A stretch of 64,000 nt of DNA, taken from positions 27,792 to 91,791 of the forward strand of contig RSEH01000193.1 of assembly GCA_006503475.1 (NCBI GenBank), written 5' to 3'. This DNA is from Stentor roeselii (lineage: Eukaryota > Ciliophora > Heterotrichea > Heterotrichida > Stentoridae). The position numbers and the translations under genes are program-made. Positions 28,528-37,448 of the stretch are shown one piece after another; the stretch's first letter is position 1, and every line of letters starts with the position of its first letter. The notes under the pieces were generated by a model. It made no database searches and had not been told where the DNA came from. It saw only the letters and a program-made list of their open reading frames with translations.

Positions 28528-28938
28528 TATAAAACGGATAAAGAGGAACTGATTTAAAGGATTTTGACGGTGGAGAGGTCGAGGTGGGGTTGGTGAAGTT
28601 TTGAAGGATTTTGTGGAATTTTTAGGGTTTGAGGTAAGGTGAAGGATAGTAGCTTGGGTCTTTTATTATCAAATTATGATATTAATGAAATCTAGTAAGA
28701 TCTTCTTGTAAATAAGCACTATATATAAATATACAATAGATGTAAATACATTCTATGTGTAAATATACTCTATATGTAAATATGCACTATATCTATATAT
28801 TCACTATATGTAAATATACATTATATTTAAATTTAGAGCTATATCTAAGATCGAAATCTATTTTCTATAAACCTCTCTAAAAATTCAAAGATCTTTGAAA
28901 TACCAACTCCTATAACTCTAAGCCTCAAAATCTAACCC
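28528..28938. other. intergenic with a 17-bp minisatellite
   Basis: 410 bp between two minus-strand genes. It includes the tandem repeat at 28704-28822. The remainder is AT-rich and without a gene. Confidence 0.5.
28704..28822. repeat. 17-bp tandem repeat, seven copies
   Basis: Exactly seven consecutive 17-nt units: 28704, 28721, 28738, 28755, 28772, 28789 and 28806. Typical units are atgtgtaaatatactct, atatgtaaatatgcact and atatgtaaatatacatt; the core GTAAATA is in most copies and the copies differ by point changes only, so the period is perfectly kept. Confidence 0.88.
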
Positions 28939-30330
28939 TTATAAACTAGTCAACTTCTTACTGCTCATCAATGCAAGAAACTCATTAAAGTCAATTTCAC
29001 CATCACGATTAACATCGCATTCTCCAATCAATTGTTCCCATAACTCACTATCACTCTGTCCCTGATTGCCTAGAATTTCCTTCAATTCATTAGCCGATAT
29101 TTTCCCACTGCCATCCTTATCAAAAACCTTGAAAGCCATATAAAGCCTTTCCTCCTGCATATAAACATTTTTATCCAAAGTAGAAGCCAAGAATTCCGAA
29201 TAATCAATTCTTCCACTTCTATCAAAGTCCATTTCCGAAATGAGAGCATCAAGATTAATGCTTGAATTTCCTGTACTAGCAATTCCTTGTTTCATTTCTT
29301 CGAAACTAAGAGTCCCATCGCCATTTGTATCAAGTTTCACAAAAGCTTCTCTTAAGTTCTTGATGTCGTTATCAGAACTTTGAGAAGCGATGCAAAGAAG
29401 GACGAGTTTTTTCATTCGGACACTGTTGGTGAAGTTGTTCAAGGCTTCAACGTTGATTTCAAGTGTTGCTTCAACTGGGGCTTCTTGAGATGATAGCCAA
29501 GGATGCGCCAGAGCTTGCTCCATTGAGTATCGGTTCTCAGGGTTCACTACTAATAAGTTTCTGATTAGGTTCTTTGCTGACTCGGAGACACTGGACCATT
29601 CTTGACGGTTGAAGTCGTAGGTTCCTGAACGGATCTTCTGGAAGATTAGGTTTTCTGTACGGCCGTAGAAGGGAGGGAAACCGGATAGGAGAATGTAGAG
29701 AATTACTCCACAGCTCCAGATGTCGCATGATGCACCATAACCTCCATCTGAGAGTATTTCAGGTGCGATGTAAAATGGAGTTCCGATTTTAGAAGTCATC
29801 TTCTGCGCTGAATTTCCACATAACTTGGCTAAACCAAAGTCGCAAAGTTTGATTGGTGATCCTTCACTTGGTTCGGAAGCAAAAAGTAAGTTTTCAGGTT
29901 TCAAGTCTCTGTGAACTATTCCTTGCTGATGTAAGTAATATATAGAAGTGAGAAGCTGATGAAAGATCTTTGATGCTTCTCGTTCACTGAGTCGTTTCTT
30001 TTGCACTATATAATTGAAGAGTTCTCCACCGGTACAGTTTTCAAGGACTAAAAAGATGTACCTGTCGTCTTCCCAAACCTCATAAAGCTTAACAATATAA
30101 GGATGATCCGCTAGTTTCATGACGTTAATCTCAGTCTCCATCCTATCCGGATGCTTGATTCGATTTTTCGGGATCTTTTTCACAGCTCTAACTTGATGAG
30201 TCTGTTTATGAGTAGCCAGAAAGACCTGCCCATAAGCTCCATCCCCAAGCATTTTTCCAAACTCATACTCTTCTCGTATGTCGCCATGATTGGCTCCGAC
30301 GAATACAGCTTTGGTCACAGGGACTGCCAT
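28939..30330 (-). CDS. calcium-dependent protein kinase (CDPK), catalytically complete
   Basis: 463 residues: a Ser/Thr kinase domain (about 22-279) joined by an autoinhibitory-type linker to four EF hands. Kinase motifs are intact: GDGAYGQV loop, VKK lysine (about 51), HRDLKPEN (140-147), DFG (164-166) and an APE-type IAPEI. EF loops: DTNGDGTLSFEE, DFDRSGRIDYSE, DKDGSGKISANE and DVNRDGEIDFNE, all with acidic positions 1 and 12. It is the plant/alveolate CDPK architecture, activated directly by Ca2+. The N-terminus MAVPVTK lacks a myristoylation site, so it is probably soluble. Compare the pseudo-CDPK at 37449. Confidence 0.95.
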   Translation of the reverse strand: MAVPVTKAVFVGANHGDIREEYEFGKMLGDGAYGQVFLATHKQTHQVRAVKKIPKNRIKHPDRMETEINVMKLADHPYIVKLYEVWEDDRYIFLVLENCTGGELFNYIVQKKRLSEREASKIFHQLLTSIYYLHQQGIVHRDLKPENLLFASEPSEGSPIKLCDFGLAKLCGNSAQKMTSKIGTPFYIAPEILSDGGYGASCDIWSCGVILYILLSGFPPFYGRTENLIFQKIRSGTYDFNRQEWSSVSESAKNLIRNLLVVNPENRYSMEQALAHPWLSSQEAPVEATLEINVEALNNFTNSVRMKKLVLLCIASQSSDNDIKNLREAFVKLDTNGDGTLSFEEMKQGIASTGNSSINLDALISEMDFDRSGRIDYSEFLASTLDKNVYMQEERLYMAFKVFDKDGSGKISANELKEILGNQGQSDSELWEQLIGECDVNRDGEIDFNEFLALMSSKKLTSL

Positions 30331-30376
30331 TTATAATCATTCTTTTGAGGACTTAATATTTTATTAGGCGATTAAA

Positions 30377-31444
30377 CTATCGATTTGGTTGAAACAACTT
30401 GGAAATTTTTTCTTTGAGTTTCGCATTTTCTTGCATCAGGGATTTCTTTTCTTTAAGTATTTCAGAAAAGCCTGAAAGCCAAGAGGCTATTTGAACAGTT
30501 TCTTCTTCAACATACTCACTTCTACTTGAATCACCAGGACAAGACTTTTTCTCATAAATCGATTCAAGAATCGCATCTTTCTCAGCGTTGAGGCCTTCAA
30601 GTCTCATTTCTAGTCTCACGATATCTTTTTTAACTTCAAAAAAATCCAGCTGCAAACGATGCAACTCTTTTTTCTCTTCTTTTTTCTCCAATTCCAAGTT
30701 TTTCATCCTTTCCGACTCATTTTTCGTTTTATTTTCCAAGTTTTCCAGTTCTTTTTCAGCACTTTTCAGATTTTTCAAAAGTTCCTCCCTCAGAAGTAGC
30801 TTTGAACGTAAAAGGATTCCATTTTCGCTGAGTTTTTGAAAGATTTTCACTTGTTCTAAGCTTTTTTTATGCAAGATTCTTGATTTTGCCTTGTTTTTTT
30901 CTTTTAAATGAAGAGCTTCTGAGACTTCTGACTGAATCGCGTATAAATCGTTTACTTCGGATTCGAGGACTGGAAGTTCTTCTTCGAGAAGGGAAAATCT
31001 TGCTAAATTTGACTCGTTTTCACTGAAAACGAGTGATTTTTCCTCGAGTTCTTGTTGGAGGGAGTCGTGACGGGATTTTAAGTCTTCGAGATAAGCTTCT
31101 TCTGAGAAGTTTAGAGAGAAAACTTGACGATTTATTTCTAGATGGGGAAGGAAGGTTGAAAATTGACTGAAAACGTGGAATAGGTTTGATTCGTCTGAAT
31201 ATTTACGCGGAATGCGCCTTATTATAGAGTTTAAATGAGTGATGTCGTTTAGTCTTTTCTGCATTTGTTTGGAGAGTGGGATTAGGTCTTTTAGGTCTCT
31301 GAAGTCTTTGTTTGACTTTTGGTAGTTATTTTTGATTTTTAGTCGACTGATCTGGTTGACTAGTGCTGTTTTTTGATTATACGCAGCTTTCAATAAAGCA
31401 ACTTGAGCAACAATATCCGGATCACTAAAAGTCAAGGTATTCAT
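30377..31444 (-). CDS. unrecognised coiled-coil protein
   Basis: 355 residues. The N-terminal 110 residues are mixed helical (VALLKAAYNQKTALVNQI), residues about 115-300 are a long Glu/Lys/Leu coiled coil, and the C-terminus has a second short coil (SLMQENAKLKEKISKLF). No domain or family recognised; a centrosomal, ciliary or cytoskeletal structural role is the usual guess. Its ATG (31444) lies only 15 bp from the ATG of the divergent gene. Confidence 0.72.
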   Translation of the reverse strand: MNTLTFSDPDIVAQVALLKAAYNQKTALVNQISRLKIKNNYQKSNKDFRDLKDLIPLSKQMQKRLNDITHLNSIIRRIPRKYSDESNLFHVFSQFSTFLPHLEINRQVFSLNFSEEAYLEDLKSRHDSLQQELEEKSLVFSENESNLARFSLLEEELPVLESEVNDLYAIQSEVSEALHLKEKNKAKSRILHKKSLEQVKIFQKLSENGILLRSKLLLREELLKNLKSAEKELENLENKTKNESERMKNLELEKKEEKKELHRLQLDFFEVKKDIVRLEMRLEGLNAEKDAILESIYEKKSCPGDSSRSEYVEEETVQIASWLSGFSEILKEKKSLMQENAKLKEKISKLFQPNR

Positions 31445-31459
31445 TTTTACAATAAACCA

Positions 31460-32332
31460 ATGACAGAAGGCAATAAATTCGATGCAAAAGAATACACAAG
31501 CCTATTATCAGACATTTATAAAGAAGCAGAATCATTCAAATTCAAACCCAAACCTCCAAAACTCCAACCATTATCAAAATCTCCTTCAACAACCCAAAAC
31601 ATGCTGATGCCGAAATCGCTTTACAAAAAACTCGACAACGTAGGCCGTCGAGTAATGATCGATTTGGCAAGTCTTTCTCCAGACGCTTTATCTTTCATTA
31701 CTCATTCAAAAAACATTGACCTTTCAAAAACTCGAGAAAATCCAAATTCCAAAGGATTAAAATTAATCCCAGAAGGAAAAATTCAGGCCTCAAGTGCATC
31801 AAAAGGCTTAAAAACTGGAAACTTTGCAACAGACCCTTCTCCGAGACCTGTTAAAACTAAAACAAATGCGAAAGAACCAAGTCCTTTGAGACATAAGTAC
31901 TTGTTCAATCAAGAAGACTTGAGAAAAGCCATGAAAAATATGAGGAATCAAGACTCTGAGTCAACAATCTCGAAAAAAAGAAGTCAAAAAGATTTATGCT
32001 CGGTGATTAGGACTTTAGAACAACAGTGTGATCTTTCTAATGACTTGAACTCCTCTGGGGAGATTGAAAGTCAGTTGAGGAGTAGTCGCAAGGTTTTAAA
32101 GAATTGGACTGAAAGATTGAATTGGACTGCATCGAAGATTGAACAGTTGAGTCGTTTTGATGATTCAGTTAAAAAAGAACTTTATAATCATGACCTGTAC
32201 ACAAAATGTGTAGAAAAAATCGAAGCAATCTCTCTCCAAAAAGACCTAGAAAGCAAATCCTTAAAATCTCTTCGAAGTCAAGCAAAGCTTCTAAAAAAAG
32301 TTCTAATTCGGAAGAAGTTAAAAATTTTATAA
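31460..32332 (+). CDS. unrecognised basic protein
   Basis: The frame is open from a TTG at 31403, inside the neighbouring gene, but the first ATG is 31460 (MTEGNKFDAKEY), giving 290 residues. Rich in Lys and Ser, with helical N- and C-terminal parts (EYTSLLSDIYKEAESF; KDLESKSLKSLRSQAKLLKK) and a probably disordered middle. No family recognised. Starts are 15 bp apart from the divergent coiled-coil gene, and its TAA lies 3 bp from the NEK gene stop. Confidence 0.72.
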   Translation: MTEGNKFDAKEYTSLLSDIYKEAESFKFKPKPPKLQPLSKSPSTTQNMLMPKSLYKKLDNVGRRVMIDLASLSPDALSFITHSKNIDLSKTRENPNSKGLKLIPEGKIQASSASKGLKTGNFATDPSPRPVKTKTNAKEPSPLRHKYLFNQEDLRKAMKNMRNQDSESTISKKRSQKDLCSVIRTLEQQCDLSNDLNSSGEIESQLRSSRKVLKNWTERLNWTASKIEQLSRFDDSVKKELYNHDLYTKCVEKIEAISLQKDLESKSLKSLRSQAKLLKKVLIRKKLKIL

Positions 32333-32335
32333 TTT

Positions 32336-34006
32336 TCAAATCATGCTAAACTTGAGATCAGCAACAGCTTCTCTAAACTTGTCAACCTCATCTTCCAAAT
32401 GAACAAGTCTCAACATTTCATAAATAATTTCGCTATTAGGATCTCCAAGTTTTTCAGTGACAAATTCTTCAATTTCGACCTGGTCCTCTTCCCTGACTTC
32501 CAAGTCACTCTAACTAGACCATACCAAATACTTCCTTTTGAAGTAGTCATGAATTTCATTGAACGAGACCAGTCCGATTTTTTCAATGATTTCGTCAGAT
32601 TTATGAAAAATGATCTTTTCGATGTCTCGTTGTTGGTTTTGGACGTGGACTAGTTTTAATTGAAGGTCTTTATTCGTGTGTTCGAGTTTTGAGTCTACTT
32701 CTTTTATCGCGTATAAGTCTTTGTCGTCGCTGTGGTAGCTTTGATCGTCGCTTGATGAGTCGTTTGTTATTATGTTTGGCTTTACTGTTGTAAATGTTAA
32801 CTCTGGAACTGGAGGCGCTGCCATTGCAACGATTTCGTAAGTTGGGTCTTCTATTAGGCTTTCTTCTTCTTCTGCTGGTGTTAGGTGTCTTGGAAGGGCT
32901 ACTGGAACTATTGATGGTTTTGGATCTTCTAACTTTTTTGGAAGTACTGGCTTTTTTAACATGTTTCGAGCGTAGCTGGAGGGCTTTTTTGATTCTAATG
33001 GAGCTCCTTTTCGGACTCTTGGCTTTATGACAGGTTTTTTTTCTTCTGGCTTTTTTTCTTCTGGCTTTTTTTCTTCTGGCTTCTTTTTGATGTCTTCACT
33101 TTTTCTACCTTCATCAATTTTCTTTCTCTTCTCTTCTTCCCCCTCATCAACACTCTTCCTCATACTAATCCGTGCTGCATTCAAAACAGAATTTTCAGGT
33201 ATCATTAAATTAGCAGCAAGTACCCTTTCCTTAATTCCCGGTCTTTTAAGTATACTAGAAATATCAGGTCTTTTTTTCTGATCCTTAAACAGACAAATCT
33301 TGACCAGTTCCCTTAGCTCACCGGACCAGTTGTTACTTAAAGGAGGAACCGAGCTTCTAAGTATTTTAAGAATTAACGCTCCAGGGTTAGTAGCATCGAA
33401 AGGTTTTTTCAAAGCACAAAGTTCATACAAAACGCATCCAAGAGCCCAGACGTCACTTTTATTATTATAAGGTTTTTCTTCACAAAGTTCAGGAGAGAGG
33501 TAATAAGGTGTTCCGACCACTGTATGCGCAAAGGTCGTAGTACTTGATAACACCCTGGCAATTCCTAAATCCCCAATTCGAATCCCTTTTTCATCTGCCA
33601 TGAACAAGTTCATAGTCTTGATATCTCGATGCAGGACTTTCACCCGATGAAGATACTCAAGACCCATGCAGATTTGCAGTAAAATTTCCCAAATTCTATT
33701 TTCAGGCAAAGGCTTAGTCCTGGACTTGATAAGAAGACTGAGGTCTCCTTTTTCGCAGTACTCCATCACTATGAATAACTGGTTGTCCTCCACGAAGGAG
33801 TCGAAGTACTTGACTATGTAGAGATTGTCGAGAGAGGAGAGGATTTTTACCTCGTTTAAGGAATCTTCTTGGGAAGGCTGGTCTAGTTGTGAGACTTGAA
33901 TTACTTTTACTACGCAGAGTTGGTTGGTTTCTTTACGACGCGCTTTGTAGACCACTCCGAATGAGCCTCTGCCGAGAACTCCGAGAAGGTCGTAGTCTTT
34001 TTTCAT
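32336..34006 (-). CDS. NIMA-related kinase (NEK), two exons
   Basis: complement(join(32336..32509, 32525..34006)), 551 residues. N-terminal Ser/Thr kinase: GRGSFGVVY, VVKVI lysine, HRDIKTMN, DLG (IGDLGIAR) and GTPYYLSPE. DLG in place of DFG and the SPELCEEKPYN segment are typical of NEKs, which in ciliates control cilia length and division. A low-complexity tail has four PEEKK units (15-bp DNA repeat about 33038-33085). Without splicing the frame ends in VWSS at a TAG; removing 15 nt (32510-32524, gtatggtctagttag) continues into an acidic helix (EEDQVEIEEFV) and ends ADLKFSMI at TGA. Its stop lies 3 bp from the convergent gene's. Confidence 0.9.
32510..32524 (-). other. 15-nt intron
   Basis: gtatggtctagttag on the minus strand, phase 0. 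It contains the TAG that would otherwise end the NEK frame; the downstream exon is acidic, helical and coding-like for 57 residues. Confidence 0.82.
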
Positions 34007-34097
34007 ATTAATTTGATGTTAAATGAAGGTGAACGTTTCGATTACTGGAGAGGTAAATTATTGATGAATGGGTAATATAATCTTTTTATTTAAGTAC

Positions 34098-34739
34098 TTA
34101 TGGATCGTCATCTTCACGATGGATTATTACTAATTCGCTTAACTTTTTCATGAGGTCTGAATGAATATCATTTGGGGCTTTTGTTTCTTCGAGGTAACTG
34201 TTTTCAGGAGGTCTTATTCGACGCTCGTCTATCATTTTGTTTGAGGTGTATTGGATGTTGTTTAGTATCTCAAGTTTTCCTTTTACCAGAATCGAGTCAT
34301 CTTGACTGGTCTCTAAATGACTCTGGCTAATTTCCATGATCCGATCATGATTTCCTTGCAAATCATAAACATCCATAAAAAACTGATTCTCAAATATCTT
34401 CGGAGCAACAACCATAGACCTCCTATCAGTTATTTGCACTAATTTCGTCCCTTTCTGACTTTTTTTCCCTTTTTTAATTTTGATCTTATCCTTAGTCAAG
34501 CTTTTCTTCTTATTTCTCAATTTTCCTTCAGTCTTCTCAGCAGGTTTGATTTTCGGACTTTTACAAGAAAACGGGTTGAGCTTAGTTTTAAGTTTTTCGA
34601 TATTCGATGTGTTTTCGTAAGGACTTTGCTTTGCTGATAGGCAACGATGATGCTTAAGACTCGATAAGATCTCTGTAAAACTCGGAAGTTTCACCTTAGG
34701 TGAGAGTAGACCTGGAGATGTAAGCTTGAAGTCTTTCAT
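34098..34739 (-). CDS. unrecognised Lys-rich protein
   Basis: 213 residues, strongly basic in the middle (GKLRNKKKSLTKDKIKIKKG), with a Ser/Pro N-terminus (KLTSPGLLSPKVKLPSF) and an acidic C-terminus ending REDDDP. No domain recognised. The basic stretch could be a nuclear-localisation or microtubule/nucleic-acid binding segment. It lies 91 bp upstream of the NEK gene on the same strand. Confidence 0.65.
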   Translation of the reverse strand: MKDFKLTSPGLLSPKVKLPSFTEILSSLKHHRCLSAKQSPYENTSNIEKLKTKLNPFSCKSPKIKPAEKTEGKLRNKKKSLTKDKIKIKKGKKSQKGTKLVQITDRRSMVVAPKIFENQFFMDVYDLQGNHDRIMEISQSHLETSQDDSILVKGKLEILNNIQYTSNKMIDERRIRPPENSYLEETKAPNDIHSDLMKKLSELVIIHREDDDP

Positions 34740-34907
34740 GTGTAAGAAATATTTATTCTAATATGGAACCCGAAGATTTTAAAAGGTTTTTAACGTTGAA
34801 TGATTTAAAGTTGAAATCAACAGAAAAGTTGAAAAACAAGAAATTTCGAAAAAATTTTAAAAACTCAAGTCAATGAAAATAATCTTTTGAGAATTCTAAA
34901 CCATTCT

Positions 34908-35690
34908 TTAGTAATAACCTAAAAAGTAAATAATAACGACCTGCAAAGCACTGACCATATACAAAAACGACTGCTTCGATACATCAGTCCCTCCCATTTC
35001 ATAGTTAAAAGTATTCTGCACTGTATACCTCTTCAAACTTTTATTCTACCTACCTCTTACCAAGAAGATCGCGAAGCAAGCCGCAAAATAAAAGAAAACT
35101 GGTAAAAAGAACTGTCCTCCTATCAATAAGTTAATCAAAGCAATAATAGAACAAGGTACAAACTTATAACCTGAATATGAAATCAAGTCAAGTATAGAAG
35201 GAAGTGCACTTTGAAGGAAATAAAACCCGCCGTATATAAAAAGCAGCTCGAAACAAAGAAAGACTATTGATGAACTTGCTGTAATTCCTAATACTTGTGG
35301 TGAAAAGTTACTGTTGTACCCTGCTTTCAGTCCTGTTATCAAGGTGAATGTTATGAAAGACATCAAAGGAATGTAAAGGTCTGGCGCGTGAGGATTGTGT
35401 CTTGGAGAACCTGGATACCCTTCTGGGTCAACCTCTTGTTGCCACTCGCCTTGCACTGTGTATGGAAGGATTATGAACTGGAACTTTTTTAACACGTAAG
35501 CATTTGTGACATCGAAGTAAAAGTGAAGACTCTTCCAAAGATTACCCAGCCAAGACCCTGCCATGGCCTTCGTGGCGTTGATTCCATATTGAGTCATAGG
35601 GTTATCTAGAGAAATAGTTTGAAGTCCTGCAAAAGTAGGTAATGAGGACTGCTCCAGATGTGCGAACGGGTTAGTTTGTACTCTTGCCAT
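34908..35690 (-). CDS. YIF1: YIF1 family Golgi membrane protein, two exons
   Basis: complement(join(34908..35045, 35061..35690)), 255 residues. YIF1 works with YIP1 and Rab GTPases in ER-to-Golgi transport. Seen: the N-terminal cytosolic NPMTQYGINATKAMAGSWLG, the FQFIILPYTVQGEW segment, then several membrane spans with APDLYIPLMSFITFTLITGL and YSGYKFVPCS, all typical of YIF1. The first frame stops after LVRGR; splicing 15 nt (35046-35060, gtaagaggtaggtag) adds a conserved-looking C-terminus ending in a final membrane span (MVSALQVVIIYFLGYY). Full family length results only after splicing, which supports the intron. Confidence 0.92.
35046..35060 (-). other. 15-nt intron
   Basis: gtaagaggtaggtag on the minus strand, phase 0, with a terminal in-frame TAG. 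Splicing supplies the final YIF1 transmembrane segment. Confidence 0.88.
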
Positions 35691-35752
35691 ATTTATCAGT
35701 TTAGGGTATATTTCTAATCTACCTTCTTAAACAATCAATCTGTGTAAGTCAC

Positions 35753-37195
35753 TTATTTTCCTTGAAGAGCCTTCTGAGCTTCCTTGTAAAATCTTCTCTT
35801 GTAAAGCAAAGTCAACCCAACAGCGAAAACCGAGGCAAGATGGTAAATCCAAATCATGAACTCAAACATATCCCGGTAAAAAAAACAAGGAATGACCTGA
35901 GCTTTTGCAAGGTTTTCAACAGTTTTTTGAAGACTTTCTCTTACATTCTTCTGCGCCTTGATAAAATCTTCTAATTCCTTGATTTCCTTGAAATAAGCGA
36001 CAGACATCGACGGTGTAACAACGGCGGTATTGTCTAAAATGAACTCATTTTCATCAAGATCCTGCATCGGTCTAGAAGTCGTAACAACCAACGGCTGCGG
36101 GTAAGGTCTCCACAGTTCCCCTTTGCATAGAAGTAAAAAGCAAAGTGAAAGAATCAGACAAGTGCAAGAAATACTTTGATGCGCAACTGGCCAAGCATAT
36201 GACCCGATGGCCTTACATTGACTTTCCATTTCTTTCCTTTCTTCCGTGTTTTTACTGCGAATGATCTCAAAAATCAATAATTTTCCCTGGTCAAGCAACA
36301 CCTGCACCTCAGTCCTCAGCTGGTAAAACCTAAGAAAACAATAAAAAACAACGAAACCGATGCGAAAATGCTCCCAAGCCACGTCTCCAATAGTTCCTCT
36401 TGCAAAGTCACTGATTTTTCTAACCCAAAGAGTGGAAATCACGACAGGCATCACAAAGCTGAACTTGTAAAAGGGACTCATCGTTTCCACCCCTTCGACC
36501 TTGAAAGGTGAATGTTTACTTGCGAAGTAATTCAAAGTTGCCCTGAACAGATACTTGAAATACGGAAAAATCATCAACGCCAGAAGAAGGGCGAAGACAA
36601 GACTGAATAAAAAGTGATTGATACTCAATGAAAACTGGAAAAAACGATAGATGAGGCTCGTCAGTGATAGACTTAAAAGGTTTAAAGAAAAGTGGAAGTT
36701 AAAGTCGAGAAGTAAATGATGGTCAAGGTACAGTAACATTGCTGTGAAGCATAAAAGAGTCATTGAGTAGAATAAACCCATCCAGTTGTCAGGACTTCGA
36801 AATCCAGAAGCTTTGAACTGGGTGTAACCTTCTTTCACTGAGTAGATAAAAATTAGAAGGGATAAGTAGAAACTGGTGTTCAGTGTAAAGCCGAAAGCGT
36901 AGTTTAAAGTGAGTGAGAGGGTTATGCATAAGGAACAGAAACCGCTTAGGAGAACAAGATACTCGGTTTCGCTGTAGTAAGGACTTTTTTTACCGTAGTT
37001 CTCGTCGATGTACCCGCAGTTTAGGATGAAGTTTGAAGGGTTTGCGAGGGCTTTTGATATTTTGTCGTTGTCTGGAGGAATGTATACTATTAGACCTCGC
37101 AGGAATGAAGCACAGGATGGAATTTTATCTTTGAATGTGCTTAGTAATGAAAGGGTTATCAAAAGCACTGCGATTTCTGGAATAAGATGTTCCAT
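35753..37195 (-). CDS. TMEM161: TMEM161 family membrane protein
   Basis: 480 residues with about eight to ten hydrophobic segments. Family-like features: the TEYLVLLSGFCSLCITLSL segment after a polar N-terminal loop, PFYKFSFVMPVVISTLWVRKI in the middle, then FVVFYCFLRFYQLRTEVQVLLDQ, which matches the TMEM161 LRL...MRSHLQAYL region, and a late C-terminal membrane span. Animal TMEM161A/B are 479-487 residues, so length fits. Function in the family is poorly known (TMEM161B affects calcium and potassium currents and cilia-related phenotypes). It lies 62 bp upstream of YIF1 on the same strand. Confidence 0.8.
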   Translation of the reverse strand: MEHLIPEIAVLLITLSLLSTFKDKIPSCASFLRGLIVYIPPDNDKISKALANPSNFILNCGYIDENYGKKSPYYSETEYLVLLSGFCSLCITLSLTLNYAFGFTLNTSFYLSLLIFIYSVKEGYTQFKASGFRSPDNWMGLFYSMTLLCFTAMLLYLDHHLLLDFNFHFSLNLLSLSLTSLIYRFFQFSLSINHFLFSLVFALLLALMIFPYFKYLFRATLNYFASKHSPFKVEGVETMSPFYKFSFVMPVVISTLWVRKISDFARGTIGDVAWEHFRIGFVVFYCFLRFYQLRTEVQVLLDQGKLLIFEIIRSKNTEERKEMESQCKAIGSYAWPVAHQSISCTCLILSLCFLLLCKGELWRPYPQPLVVTTSRPMQDLDENEFILDNTAVVTPSMSVAYFKEIKELEDFIKAQKNVRESLQKTVENLAKAQVIPCFFYRDMFEFMIWIYHLASVFAVGLTLLYKRRFYKEAQKALQGK

Positions 37196-37448
37196 TTTAC
37201 TGTTGAATTGTAGGTTTGTATGGAAAGTACTTGATTTTTATTGATTTTATAAATATTGTGAATTATTTGGTTTAGGATTTTTTATGAAAATTGTGATGAA
37301 ATTTTAAGTTCATCGAAAATAAGTAAAAAATTTAAACTTTTACCATGACTATCGTAATTACTGCATATCTGTACTATTTAAACATAAACTCATCAAAACA
37401 CTAAACTTTAAATAAAAATTCCCTCAAAATACTTCAAATCATATTCCC

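Noticed and set aside
28704-28822. CRISPR array
   Set aside because: Period is 17 with no separate spacers, in a eukaryotic genome; it is a plain minisatellite.
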